From positions 93,473,344-93,537,343 of the forward strand of contig NC_080073.1 of NCBI RefSeq assembly GCF_949987535.1: 64,000 bases of DNA. The letters run 5' to 3'. This document shows, one piece after another, positions 35,521 to 47,479 of the stretch (positions within the stretch are counted from its first letter, which is position 1; each line of letters opens with the position of its first letter). The position numbers and the translations under genes are program-made. The DNA is from Balaenoptera acutorostrata. Its lineage: Eukaryota; Chordata; Mammalia; Artiodactyla; Balaenopteridae. A model generated the notes under the pieces. That model was given only the letters and a program-made list of their open reading frames with translations. It did no database searches and was not told where the DNA came from.

Positions 35521-37896
35521 GTTATGTGTGAAGATTTTATGGATTCTACTGCAATCCCAGGCTCTCCTCTCTTCTCTCTCATCCCAACAAGAGGCTGTGC
35601 CTAGGGAATCATGTTATTGGAGTACTCTGGCTTGGAACCTAGCCAGGAATAATACTATTAGCATTCTCCCTCCTGTCAGAAGTTCTCCAGAGTCCTGAAT
35701 GACTGTGTTTGGTTTGGGCTTTGTTCTCACCTCCCCTCAAGTGCTGTCAATCTTGTGCACCCCACAGTCCAGAAGAGATATTGAGTCAGGTCTGCCTCTG
35801 TGTCAGAGGGACACAGTGGCTAACACTGTCGAGCAGGTAGAGGTGCAGAACAGCTGCTTTTTCAGCAGTTGTTATATGTGAAAGTACCCTCCTGAATCAC
35901 TCCAAAATGCATTCTCTGTGAGACAGTCCTCACAGCTCTTTCATCCGGGGCCCCGACGCCTGACCCCTCCTCTGTGACTCAGCCGCTTTATACGGCAACA
36001 AAAAAAGGAGCTGAGGTTCACTGCCAGCTCATGACTGGCCCCAGCGCTGTCAGGGGGTGGAAACATCCATCTGGGCGAGTCACCCAGGCCATGCTGCAAG
36101 GAAGGCTCCTGAGGACTGCAGTGCTGATGGCTCCCAGATGCCACTGCGGAAAATGGCCCTGTGTCTACCTTTACCCTGCAGGCCCAGGTTCTCAGGGTCC
36201 TTTTACCAAGCCCCTTAATGGCAATCTTCTATAGTTTATTAAAACTTAAATCTCCTGTCATCAAGTCAAGCCTTTAAAGCCCTAGTTCCTTTATCTAAGC
36301 TCTGTAGTTTTTGGTCATTTAACTTAAACCAGGTTTAAAGTCACCGCATGTGACAGTTTCTGAGGGTTGCACTGTTTGAGGGAGAGATTACCTGAAACCT
36401 CGTCCAAGCTCGGCATTCCTCACCCCTTCAGGTATGTGTGAGGTGCCTGACTGGCCTTGCACTGTCCAGGTGCTCGGATTTAGAGCTGGGCCACCTGCCA
36501 AGTCCAGACTCATCACAGTCGCTGGGGCTGTCAGCCTGGTTAGGAGTGGAAAAACACCCTCACAGACGCGCAGGCCAGGAATTCCAGATCATAAATATTG
36601 AGCTTAACCATTTTTTTTTCACTCTTAACTCCAGTGAAAAGAGAGCTGGGGAAAAGAAGGAAAACTGGGGATTCTGTTTAAAATGATAAAATCGTGTTAA
36701 AATCCTGGCTGCTCTTCCACGTCACTACCTTAGAAATATTCTCTGCACATGTCACGTCCAGCCTTGTATCTCCATACTTAGTGCTTTTGTCAGCCGTGAT
36801 CTATGTGAGACTGCCTTGGTTCATGCAGATTGTGAATAAAACAAGGTTATGCCCTCTTATTTTGTTCTCCCATTTCCTAGAGCATAGCCCACTGTGATGT
36901 TTCACCCTGTTCCTCGTAAGCAGTCAAGTGTCAGCATATGCATGATATGCACTTTCCCTCCCATCCCTAGTTTCTATTCTTCTGTGCTTTGCTATCAGGG
37001 CCCTGCTGCAGTGAGAGAATTACCTTGGTTACTGAGCTCCCAATGCACATGCCTGGTAGCTTTGAGGCCATTGCTGCTGTTCCCAGGAGCGACAGGTTAC
37101 GCACAAGTGTGGAGACTCAGGGTGTTAGCTTTTCAGAGAGCTGTATTATGTGTGACTCAGGGTTGGGTGGGTCAGGTCTGTGACTTTGCTTGCAGAAATT
37201 CCATACAGGAACCCTCTCTACTGTTCTGACATTGTCTTGTGGTTGCTTTGGGCATGCCTGGGTTTTAAGACTTGTCCACACAGCTATAGGAGTCTAATCA
37301 TAAACCCCACAGAGGAAATTGGCATCTTGGTTATGGTTATAAACAAGTGAGGTCAGATTTGCCCTGTGGATTCCCTGTGCCAGGCACGTGGAGCTGACTT
37401 CTGTAGAGTGGCCACCTCCTCTCTGGCAGGGGTCCTGCGGAAAAGTCACAGGCTCCTGGGTTGGACTGTGTTGTGCCTTTGTGTGGTTTGTCTGGGATAC
37501 AAACAAATTCTCATAGATCCTCTTGCTTCCCTTAGGACTTCTGAACTTGCCCTTCTGTTTCCCTTCTGGGCTGGTACATATTTCCCTAGACAAGTGGCAC
37601 TTCGTTCCATTTGAGTGTGAACTGGAGTCGGGAAACATCTAGGGTAGGGATAGTGCATCTTTTATGGATTCCCTGATTCCCACTATCCAGCATAAATAGC
37701 TCTTTTTGTGTGTGTGTGTATGTGTGAACTAAGCTTCTAAAAGCAGTTGACAAATTGCTTTTTTTCTATGCTGAAAAAAGGGACTGCTTTGTTTAAATAA
37801 TAAAAAGGAACAAAGTAAAAAGAAACAAATAAACAACAACACCTTCAGTCTTTTGGATAAACCAGACTCTCCTTAATAGACTGTATAAGGGTCTTT

Positions 37897-38299
37897 TTTT
37901 TTTTTTTAAAGTTTACAAGTGGCCCTGGCTTTGGTGGGATCTCGGACCGTGTCTTCAGGGCTTGGTCTTTTTTTTTTTTTTAATTAATTAATTTATTTAT
38001 TTATATTTATTTTTGACTGTGTTGGGTCTTCGTTTCTGTGCGAGGGCTTTCTCCAGTTGCGGCAAGCGGGGGCCACTCTTCATCGCGGTGCGGGGGCCAC
38101 TCTTCATTGCGGTGCGCGGGCCTCTCACCGTCGCGGCCTCTCTTGTTGCGGAGCACAGGCTCCAGACGCGCAGGCTCAGTAGTTGTGGCTCACGGGCCTA
38201 GTTGCTCCGCGGCATGTGGGATCTTCCCAGACCAGGGCACGAACCCGTGTCCCCTGCATTGGCAGGCAGATTCTTAACCACTGCGCCACCAGGGAAGCC
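37897..38299 (-). mobile_element. CHR SINE with 60-bp extra 3' segment
   Basis: A complete minus-strand CHR SINE (37982-38299, CCACCAGGGAAGCC end) preceded on + by a T-run (37968-37981), a unique 60-bp segment (37908-37967) and a second T-run (37894-37907). A 16-bp perfect target-site duplication, CTGTATAAGGGTCTTT (37881-37896 and 38300-38315), encloses everything, so the 60 bp was inserted with the SINE. The SINE also has an internal duplication, GCGGTGCG...GGGCCACTCTTCAT, at about 38070-38118. Confidence 0.93.
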
Positions 38300-38949
38300 C
38301 TGTATAAGGGTCTTTGATGGTTAATATTCTCTCTCCATCACAGAGTAAAGTGTAGCCACTGTTCATGTTTCATGGAAAACTGGTTATGCTGAGGAAGACA
38401 GAAGACTGTATAGAGTCTACAGGGCATTTTAAGGCTTTGGTCGACAGTCTTCGCTTTTTTAAAATAATCGTTTGTTTTACCAGTGGTGGCTGAAAGTCAC
38501 CAAACCAAAGAATTGATTAAGTATAACCCCAGCCAGGGATTCATAGAGCTACAAAAGGCACCAGAATAAAAAAATAAGGGGAGCTCTACAGAGTATGTTT
38601 CTATTCAGTTTTATTGATATGATTTATGTAGTTGTTTTTTTCCCTCTACCTTTCTGAAATATCTTAATGTTATAAAAGGTAAATATTTTTCCTCCACTGG
38701 ACAACATGGGTTGGCGTATTCTGGCCCAGATAATAATTAATGATACTGTTCCTTCTTCCTCTCCTCATCATGACCCCCCCCAACACATACACACACATTC
38801 ACACACCCCCTTCTTTCTGTCACGTGTGAGTATACCACCATTACATTTGGGCAGTGGAATTTTAAAGGTGGGACCACTAGAGGTGCTAGAGAAATAGCAA
38901 TAAATGATTCCTTTAATTTTTTTTCTAAGAGTAAGTGTCTCTTATCTTT

Positions 38950-39292
38950 TTTTTTTTTTTTTTTATATGACAACACCAAGCAGAGTATTTATTTTTATTT
39001 TTTTTAAATTTTACTTATTTATTTATTTATGGCTGTGTTGGGTCTTCGTTTCTGTGTGAGGGCTTTCTCTGGTTGTGGCAAGTGGGGGCCACTCTTCATC
39101 GCGGTGCGCGGGCCTCTCACTATCGTGGCCTCTCCCGTTGCGGAGCACAGGCTCCAGACACGCAGGCTCAGCAATTGTGGCTCACGGGCTTAGTCGCTCC
39201 GCGGCATGTGGGATCTTCCCAGACCAGGGCTCGAACCCGTGTCCCCTGCGTCGGCAGGCAGATTCTCAACCACTGCGCCACCAGGGAAGCCC
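38950..39292 (-). mobile_element. CHR SINE with extra 3' segment
   Basis: A complete minus-strand CHR SINE with a terminal T-run (to 38964), a unique stretch of about 30 bp (from ATATGACAACACC), then the usual tail. The 17-bp target-site duplication AAGTGTCTCTTATCTTT (38933-38949 and 39293-39309) encloses the whole. It lies 650 bp from the previous copy, in the same orientation, and each has its own duplication, so they are separate insertions. Confidence 0.93.
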
Positions 39293-39489
39293 AAGTGTCT
39301 CTTATCTTTAAAATTGGATTACCTCACAGAATTGTTGCAAAGATAGAGGAACTATTGAAGGAGAAATAATTAGATGATTACCTCCTTTTCTGCACCAAAA
39401 TTAATTATAGTTGATTAAAGATTTAAGAGATGGTATTAATTATGGATATTAGCTAAAATATATTCTAGACTTATAATGGCCATGCACTA

Positions 39490-39630
39490 TGGCAAGTGCT
39501 TTACTGTACTGCCTTACTTAATCATGCCAGCAACCCAGTAAGAGAGCAACTATTATTCTTGTTTTACTAGTGAAGGAGATCTTGCCCAAGGTTACGCAGC
39601 TGATAAGAAGTAGAATTCAGATTTGGATAT
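39490..39630 (-). repeat. MIR SINE (ancient)
   Basis: GCAAGTGCTTTACTGTACTG ... GCCCAAGGTTACGCAGCTGA is MIR in reverse, with the usual hallmark of a ledger-like slipped middle. Confidence 0.6.
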
Positions 39631-42019
39631 AAAACTGGAAAAACCAAAAACAAAACTAGAAGAAAATATGGGTGAATAACTATGTAATTTGGGGTAATAA
39701 TAATCCAGAAAGATTTTGGAAGCATAACATATACCATAGATGAAAATCATAAAGGAAAAGATGAGAGATTTGAATATGAAAGACCAAAAGCTTTTGTATG
39801 ACAAAGAACAACATAAGACTGAAAGGTAAATGACAGATTGGGGAAAAATATGTACAATATATAATAGACCAAAGGTTAATATCCTTAATATATGATGGAT
39901 ATTTTAAAATTAATACTTAATCAATTACTAAACCAATTGATTTATAAAAATAAACATAGGACCCAAATAGTCAATTTACTAAAGAGTAAATACAAATGGA
40001 CAGTAACCTAAGGAAAGGAAAATTTAAATTTAACAAAACAAAAGGCTTTTTTTTTTTTTTTCTATTAGTCAAAGCCAGGAAGAATGATAACAGCCAGTGT
40101 TGTTGAAGGTGTAGAAAAAAGATTCATGCATTGCTAGGAGAGTTAGTAATTTGATTTTTTTTTTTGGAGTTTTGCCTAGTAAAGTCAATAGAAAAGTGTA
40201 CAAAGATAAATGTGTAAGGATAAATATTGCAGAAGAAAAGAAAAAGGAAATAATCTAAGTATCTATAATAGGTTGTATCAGTTAATAGATTGCATCAGTT
40301 AAGTATACAGTGGAAATTAAGCAGAGCTATTAAAAAATGTTAATGTTGATGAATCTTTGTAGAGGTGGGAAAGTATTCATTATTTCTTAAAAGATAATAA
40401 ATTTCCCTTGAGACATGAAGTCATAGTGACAAAATGGATTCCATTCTCTCTAGAATCCAGTCTTGCTTAGATTTGTAAAAATACATGAACTTTACAATAT
40501 GAGTCTTTGTATTTTCCCTTTTATAAATTGTGTTTTGGGATAGCTATTTAAGGATGGAAAGGAGAAAAATTCTTTCCAGAAACACAGTATAATTGTTTTC
40601 TACTTTTTCATATTCCATTTTGTGTTTCCCAGAACGTTTTCCTTTCCTAGTTATAACTAAAACTTTATTAAATACAGTAAATCTCAATTATATTCTGTCT
40701 GTCAAATATAACCGTAAATATCTAACTAAAAGAACTTGACTTTTGGGAAAGCATATTTGTGCATTTATTGGAAATCAAAGAGACTGGTTTATTTTTTTCA
40801 GTCATATATATTTTGTTTCTATGTCTAGGAGGTAACTATGGGTGTCAGTAAAAGTGTAATCTGTCATTTTTATCAAAATTATTCGATTAGTTGTTACATA
40901 TTATGTTGACATGTCTGTTTACACCCCAGGGCCTTATTTAACAAAGACTATTGTAATCTTGAGGGGCTCATTAGAATTCCAAAAACAGCCATACTTTAAC
41001 CAAAGTGTAAACCCTACAATTAACTTTTTAAGTTCAACCAACAATATTTTGATGCCTCCGTCATCACTAATGAGGAAAGGGACGCCCAATTAAATACACA
41101 TTAGTCTAAGAACAGTAGTGCCACCAGAACAATTCAGTAAATAAGAGTGTATACTGTGTGTCAGGTACTCTGCTAAGATGCAACAGCTCCTGTTTTCAAA
41201 GGAGTTCACAATTCAATGGTAGAGACAGACATGGGGGAAAAAAAATACTGCAGTGTGATGAGTTCTGGGAGTTTGTTTTAAAAAGAAACATACCACGGAG
41301 ACCAGAGGTGGGAATAACTGATTCCCAGTGTCATGAAGCCTGAGTCACTGATTATGGATGGGCCTCAGTCCATCTGGGAGGCAACACCCACAGGCCCTGC
41401 CACTCGCTGGTGGCCCCATCTTGGGCAAATGACTTACTCTTTCAGAGTGCTGCCCTCACCACCCCCCCACCACCATCTCCTTACTGATCACAGTCCATAT
41501 CTAGGTATTGCAAGGGTTCAGCAGTATAGAATATGGAAAGTGCACTGCAAACGGGGCAGTTGACAAAAAAATACTTTTTTTTCTTCTTAGCAGCATAAAT
41601 AATAAAGGTATACAAGTTAAATAGGTTAATTTGTATCCTATTTAGTATCTGCAATAATTTGGAAATAGGCCAAGCTGAAATTCATTCTTGTATTTTTTAT
41701 ATCCTGAAGCATTCTTTGATCATTTTTTGTTTTTAGTGCAATTTTAGTATACACACCCTGGCTGGTGGTGGTGGTGGTTTTTTCACCTGACACATCATAA
41801 ACCTATTTCATGTAGCTCTATAGCATTCATTCTTGTTTTTTTTTTCAGTTGATTTTTTTTTTTTATGGCAACTCTGCAAGACTGAGTAGATCTTTTTTTT
41901 TTTTTAAGAGATTTATTCCAGACTTTTATTTCTTAATTTCTTTTGAGACAGGTCTTCCATTGAAATCACTTCCAAAAACCCAGATTTATAGAATTGCCAT
42001 TACATGATGCTATCTTTTA

Positions 42020-42320
42020 TTTTTTTTTAATTTAATTTAATTTAATTTATTTATTTTTGTCTGTGTTGGGTCTTCGTTTCTGTGCGAGGGCTTTCTCTAG
42101 TTGCGGCGAGCGGGGGCTACTCTTCATCGCGGTGCGCGGGCCTCTCAGTATCGCGGCCTCTCTTGTTGCGGAGCACAGGCTCCAGACGCGCAGGCTCAGT
42201 AGTTGTGGCTCATGGGCCTAGTTGCTCTGTGGCATGTGGGATCTTCCCAGACCAGGGCTTGAACCCGTGTCCCCTGCATTAGCAGGCAGATTCTCAACCA
42301 CTGCGCCACCAGGGAAGCCC
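42020..42320 (-). mobile_element. CHR SINE
   Basis: A minus-strand copy with (TTTAA)n tail at left and CGCCACCAGGGAAGCCC at right (ends at 42320). I could not find a convincing target-site duplication. Otherwise it matches the young ~300 bp family. Confidence 0.92.
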
Positions 42321-43072
42321 CAGTTAATGATCTTTGGTTTTAAAAGATGATTCCTACCAAGGAAAAAGAAGACTTGTGATTTGCCCTTGCAAAAACATTG
42401 AGAAAATAATTCCTCATAATTCCAGCCTACTCAGCATCAGAAGCAGAAACCAGAAAGTAATCCATTTCACTACCTGATAAAAGAACAGATATAAATCCTT
42501 GATTGGTTAATGACTTCAGGCTCTGTGAAGCCAGGGTGAAAAGCTCTTTGACCACAGTGCTTCTCTGCAGTTGAGTCCTTTCATCAACTCAAGCTCTTGC
42601 TTTTTTCCAAGTTACTAAATATGAATCAAAATCATGAATTACAGTCAGGATGTTTGACCTAGCCAAGTCTTAAAGCGTCTTGTCCCCATCCTCACCCTAC
42701 TCCCTTTATGGGGGCTGGCTAACCAGTGTGGAAGATCAAACGAGATTGCTCCATTCATCTGTTTGTGCCAAGAAAGCGGTGCTTTTTCAATGCCTTTGAT
42801 GGCACTTGGGTCCTGGCTGAGGACCACCATCAATTCTCACAAGCCTGAGCACAGGCTCTGTTTAACTCCCCATCTTCTGCGCTACAGGGCTTAGGTCCAG
42901 GTTTAAGCCTGTGTTTTGGCATAGGCCTTGGGAATACACGTGGAATAAGGAAGGTCCTTTGAGAAAACACGTGAGAAAAGAATATCGATGTGTATGAAAG
43001 ATCAGCAACAGGATGGGTCAGATATTTTCTTAGCACAAGACTCTATCATACTTAACTATAACATAAAAGCAT

Positions 43073-43784
43073 CTTTTTATTGGACTATAGTTGATTTACG
43101 ATGTTGTATTAGTTTCAGGTGTACAGCAAAGTGATTCAGTTATACATATACATATATCTATTCTTTTTCAGATTCTTTTCCCATATAGGTTACTACAGAG
43201 TATTGAGTAGAGTTCCCTGTGCTATACAACAGGTTCTTATTAGTTATCTATTTTATATATTGTAGTGTGTATATGTCAGTTCCAATCTCCCTATTTATCC
43301 CTCACCCCCCTTTATCCCCTGGTAACCATAAGTTTGTTTTCTACATCCATGACTCTACTTCTGTTTTGTAAATAAGTTCATTTATACCCCCTTTTTTAGA
43401 TTCCACATATAAGTGATAATCATATGATATTTGTCTTTCTGCGTCTGACTTACTTCACTCAGTATGACAATCTCTAGGTCCATCCATGTTGCTGCAAATG
43501 GCATTATTTTGTTCTTTTTTATGGCTGAGTAATATTCCATTGTGTATATGTACCACATCTTCTTTATCCATTCTTCTGTTGATAGACATTTAGGCTGCTT
43601 CCATGTCCTGGCTATTGTAGATAATGCTGCAGTGAACATTGTGATGCATCTTTTCGAATTATGGTTTCTCTGAGTATATGCCCAGGAGTGGGTTTGCTGG
43701 GTCATATGGTAGTTCTGTTTTTAGTGTTTTTAAGGAACCTCCATACTGTTCTCCGTAGTGGCTGTACCAATTTACATTCCCACC
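43073..43784 (-). mobile_element. 5'-truncated L1 tail
   Basis: L1 3' end in reverse: starts TTTATTGGACTATAGTTGAT and runs through the 3' UTR into ORF2 C-terminal sequence (a readable minus-strand segment MWYIYTMEYYSAIKKNK is typical of L1 ORF2p). ACATAAAAGCAT at 43061-43072 and 43785-43796 is a 12-bp target-site duplication. It is an older tail type (its 3' end resembles the extra tail at 57770). Confidence 0.9.
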
Positions 43785-44199
43785 ACATAAAAGCATTTTT
43801 GAAAGTGTGTCTTCAGTGGATAAGAATTTTGACAATACTTTATTATCCTCCGAGTTTATGTGTGTGTGCACATACACACACATCTTTAGGTAGTCTTCAC
43901 AACAAACCGTATTTTTAGGAAGCCTCTTACAGTTACACCCTTTTAAAAATATCCACATATTCCACCAACATGTTTTAAATGCCTCTTCAGTAGAAGTCCG
44001 TAGTTGAGAAATAAGGTTATATAAATTTGGTATATTTTCTTCTGATCCAGTTTTTTCTTTTTTTTACTTTAGCACACATAGATATTACACATACATACTA
44101 TTTGACATAAATTTTTACATTATATGTGCAGTCTGAACATGACTTTTTTTTTTAACTCAACAATGTTTCTGAATTCTAACATTGTTTACACACATAGAT

Positions 44200-44540
44200 T
44201 TGTTTTGCTTGTTTTTTTAAACATGGTGTGTAATATTCCATCATATAAAATACTCATATTTTACTTATCTACTCCCTTACTAATGGGCATTTAACTTGAT
44301 TCCAGCTTTCAGTATTATAAATAATGCTGCCATGAACATCCTTTTACAGGGGTCTCTTGTGGGAGTGGATCTCTAGGGCAGATGCCTCACAGTGGGTCAG
44401 AGAGCCTGGGCATATTCCTTTTTCTTGATGCTGTGAGGTTTTCCTTGGAACGGCTGCATTTGTTTATTCTCCCACCAGCAGCTTATGAAAATACCTATTT
44501 CTTCAATCCAGCTATATTTGATACTGTCAAGGGTTTTTTT
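44200..44540 (-). repeat. Old LINE tail
   Basis: Reverse-oriented LINE sequence (GTGTAATATTCCATCATATA, ATAAATAATGCTGCCATGAA and CTGCATTTGTTTATTCTCCC). It is diverged and was interrupted or flanked by the next SINE. Confidence 0.6.
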
Positions 44541-44572
44541 TTTTTGCCAACCTAATGATTGGAAATATTATT

Positions 44573-44932
44573 TCTTTTTCTTTTAAATTAATTAATTAAT
44601 TTATTTTTGGCTGTGTTGGGTCTTCGTTGCTGAGCCTGGGCTTTCTTTTCAGTTGCGGCGAGCGGGGGCTACTCTTCGTTGCGGTACGCAGGCCTCTCAT
44701 TGCGGTGGCTTCTCTTGTTGCGGAGCACGGGCTCTAGGTGCACGGGCTTCAGTAGTTGTGGCACATGGGCTCAGTATTTGTGGCTCGTGGGCTCTAAAGT
44801 GCGGGCTCATTAGTTGTGGTGCACGGGCTTAGTTGCTCTGCAGCATGTGGGATCTTCCCGGACCAAGGCTCGAACCCTTATCCCCCGCATTGGCAGGCAG
44901 ATTCTTAACCACTGCGCCACCAGGGAAGCCCA
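44573..44932 (-). mobile_element. CHR SINE, long form
   Basis: Minus-strand copy with (TTAA)n at left and CCACCAGGGAAGCC at right. An 11-bp target-site duplication GAAATATTATT occurs at 44562-44572 and 44933-44943. Its middle has repeated CACGGGCT and TGTGGC units, which makes it about 360 bp. Confidence 0.93.
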
Positions 44933-45886
44933 GAAATATTATTACTTGTTTCATGTTTACACTTTTAAGAGTCCCATTCTGCAACCATGATATGTCATAA
45001 TATAACAAGAGACTGCTAAAATCAGATGCATCAAAGAAAAACATATACCCAGAAGCTTATGTTCTATTGCTTTATTTCCAGACGTAAAAGGAATTGTCAT
45101 TTGGATAAAAAGATTAAACTGACTCATTCTTGGACAAACATTTATTAAGCATTTTGTACTAGGCACTAGGATTACAAAGATAAACAGATTATAGTCTGAC
45201 ATCCATCAGGGGCTTCTCATTCCAGTAGAGGAAAGAGGTACTTAAACCAGTAGTTTCTGCACAGAGGAAGGCGAAAATCACTTTAATTGTCTTAATGGTG
45301 GGGACTGAATGTTAGAAAGGCACCAATTTCAAAGAGTAGTAAATGCCTCGTTAAGTGTTTAAAAAGATTTTCACACCTTAATCTTTAGCTGGGCACTACT
45401 GTAGTATAGATGGTACATGACAGAACTCCCCCAAGAGCCACAGTGAGCTGTAGACAGGCTCACAGACGGGAACCTGTCCCCAAATCCCCGCTGGGAACAC
45501 AGGTGAGAGGTGCCTGTGCCCAGCACATCCCCTCCACCAGCAGTGAACAGCTGCTCAGCATCTGGCACATACTTAGCACTGTGCTAGGGGCAGAGGTGCA
45601 CACACGCACCAAGATGTGGATGCAGTTCCTGCTCATCAGAAGCTCAGAATCCAGGTGGGGAGATAAGACAATTTGTGTTGAATGACACTTTCATACTAAC
45701 TCAGGAAAAGAAACTAAACCAAATTCAAATGATGCTTCCATATGGCCCGCAGACAATGGACAGGAGACTTGAATGCCTAGAGAAATGTCTTAGAGGGAAA
45801 CAGTGGGTAGAATCATAAACTGATCCAGGTACTGAGCTATAGTGTAGAAGAGTAGATAAGCAAAACTGTGTACAATAAGTTCTTTA

Positions 45887-46185
45887 GGGCTTCCCTGGTG
45901 GCGCAGTGGTTAAGAATCCGCCTGCCAATGCAGGGGACACGGGTTCGAGCCCTGGTCTGGGAAGATCCCACATGCCGCGGAGCAACTAGGCCCGTGAGCC
46001 ACAACTACTGAGCCTGTGCGTCTGGAGCCTGTGCTCCGCAACGGGAGAGGCCGCGACAGTGAGAGGCCCGCGCACGGCAATGAAGAGTGGCCCCCGCTTG
46101 CCGCAACTGGAGAAAGCCCTCGCACAGAAACAAAGACCCAACACAGCCAAAAATAAATTAATTAATTAATTAATTTTTTTAAAAA
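45887..46185 (+). mobile_element. CHR SINE 160 bp upstream of an exon
   Basis: Complete forward copy with A box TGGCGCAGTGG and B box GGTTCGAGCCC. AAGTTCTTTA at 45877-45886 and 46186-46195 is the target-site duplication. The tail is (AATT)n, TTTTTTT, AAAAAAA. It faces the minus copy at 44573 about 1 kb away. Confidence 0.96.
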
Positions 46186-46343
46186 AAGTTCTTTAATCCA
46201 CAGCCCTACACATAGTGGATATGCAATACACTTAACATCTTTATGGAGTGAGAGAATTTGTTAATGACTGGGGCTCGGTTATTACTGCAAATATGTCAAG
46301 AAAAATCAGTCTTTTTAGTTATTTTGTTTGTTTTGTTTTTTAG

Positions 46344-46436
46344 GTCAAGAAGTGGTTTTCAAGTGCCTTGGGGAAGGAATTCTTGAGAAAGCCTTTCAGG
46401 GGTATAATGCTTGCATTTTTGCATATGGACAGACAG
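46344..46436 (+). CDS. KIF13A: KIF13A motor-domain exon with first half of the P-loop (93 nt)
   Basis: The acceptor TTTTTTAG ends at 46343 and the donor GTACTG starts at 46437. Two bases complete the Gly codon from 29255, 30 codons follow, and the last base opens the next Gly codon. The translation runs [20 protein letters not shown], then [10 protein letters not shown]. The terminal FAYGQTG is the start of the kinesin Walker A nucleotide-binding loop (GQTGSGKS, about residues 102-109), so an intron splits the P-loop between G and S. The exon is identical to the KIF13A sequence I recall. A CHR SINE ends about 160 bp upstream of the acceptor. Confidence 0.96.
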
Positions 46437-47298
46437 GTACTGTAGCCACTTACAGTCGGTGATATTAAATGTGCATTTCTGAAAACATAGCTATAGAAAA
46501 CACTTTGGGAAACCATAGAAAAATGCTTCTGACTTCACGGGTTTGGCTGAATTAGATGATCAAAAGTAATCCTCATTTTGAAGGTTTGACAGTTGTGGTA
46601 ACTGAGTAATTTTAGTGTTAATGAGCAAAGCTAGTTTTAAACTATTAAGTGTCATTTTCCTAAATTATAGTTTTAAGCTGTATTTGAACTAGGAAAATAG
46701 TTACCAGTTTCTCGGTATAAATGTTATAGTGAAAAACTGTAGAAAAACTCTTAGTATCGTCTTCTTAGTATCATCCAGAGGACTTCACCAGGATATTAAA
46801 CAAAAACAGTCGAGTGGCTCAGCCATTCGCACTCTGAGCCACCATCATTTCAACTATAAAGTTGGAATAAATCAATAAATCATAACAATACTGCCTATTG
46901 TCACATCACAGGACAATTAGGGGAATATATATCAAAGCACTTTCACAAATGTGAAATATTGATATTTTGTGGGTAAAATACTGTTAATGTTACTTGTTGG
47001 TGATATTTGATATTTACTATGTGTACTTTTAAAGATTACATATTTGTAGTTCTTACATTAGTACGTATCCATCTGTAAAAGAGGTGCCCTCTGGGTCTCA
47101 CAGTGAAAGTCAAACTGGAGGCCGTGAGTATAATAGAAAGAATAGTAGCCTTGGTGTCCAAGGGACTGGCCTTTGGGGGCCGAATTGTCTACTTCTGCTG
47201 TGTGACCTTGGCTGCTGTGTATGAAACACTTGTGTAGTTGAAGCATTACAGTTTACTTCCTCTTCCATCCTCCTTTCTTTCTGCTTGCCCTTCTCCAG
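46437..47298 (+). other. KIF13A: KIF13A intron (862 bp) splitting the P-loop codon
   Basis: Short intron with donor GTACTG and acceptor CCTTCTCCAG, phase 1, inside the Gly codon of the Walker A loop. I saw no repeat or other feature in it. The donor GTACTG is weaker than the GTAAGT of the neighbouring introns. Confidence 0.85.
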
Positions 47299-47479
47299 GC
47301 TCAGGAAAATCCTTCTCCATGATGGGCAGTGCTGAGCAGCGGGGCCTCATTCCAAGGCTCTGCTGTGCTTTATTTCAAAGGATCTCTCTGGAGCAAAATG
47401 AGTCACAGACCTTTAAAGTCGAAGTATCCTATATGGAAATTTATAATGAGAAAGTTCGGGATCTTTTAGACCCCAAAGG
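47299..47479 (+). CDS. KIF13A: KIF13A motor-domain exon with SGKS of Walker A (181 nt)
   Basis: The acceptor CCTTCTCCAG ends at 47298 and the donor GTAAGT starts at 47480. Two bases complete the P-loop Gly, then 59 codons run from SGKSFSMMG to VRDLLDPK, and GG of the next Gly codon ends the exon. It supplies the Lys and Ser of the Walker A motif that bind ATP phosphate and Mg, the LIPRLCCALF helix, and the VSYMEIYNEKVRDLLDP signature common to kinesins. Compared with human KIF13A as I remember it, three residues near the start differ: GSAEQRG where human has GHAEQLG, and FQRIS where human has FKRIS. The frame is intact, so this looks like a working gene. Confidence 0.96.

Larger units (their letters stand above)
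29256..46343 (+). other. KIF13A: KIF13A intron (17.1 kb)
   Basis: Intron between the 61-nt and 93-nt exons, GTAAGT to TTTTTTAG. It carries a GAAA-rich tract, several MIRs, an ultra-short L1 insertion, six CHR SINEs and two minus-strand L1 pieces, all listed separately. The stretch at about 35.9-37.65 kb is more GC-rich than its surroundings, free of repeats I can name, and includes a TGACTCA (AP-1 type) motif at 35975-35981. About 33.4-35.3 kb, 39.65-42.0 kb and 42.35-43.05 kb show nothing I can assign. Confidence 0.8.
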
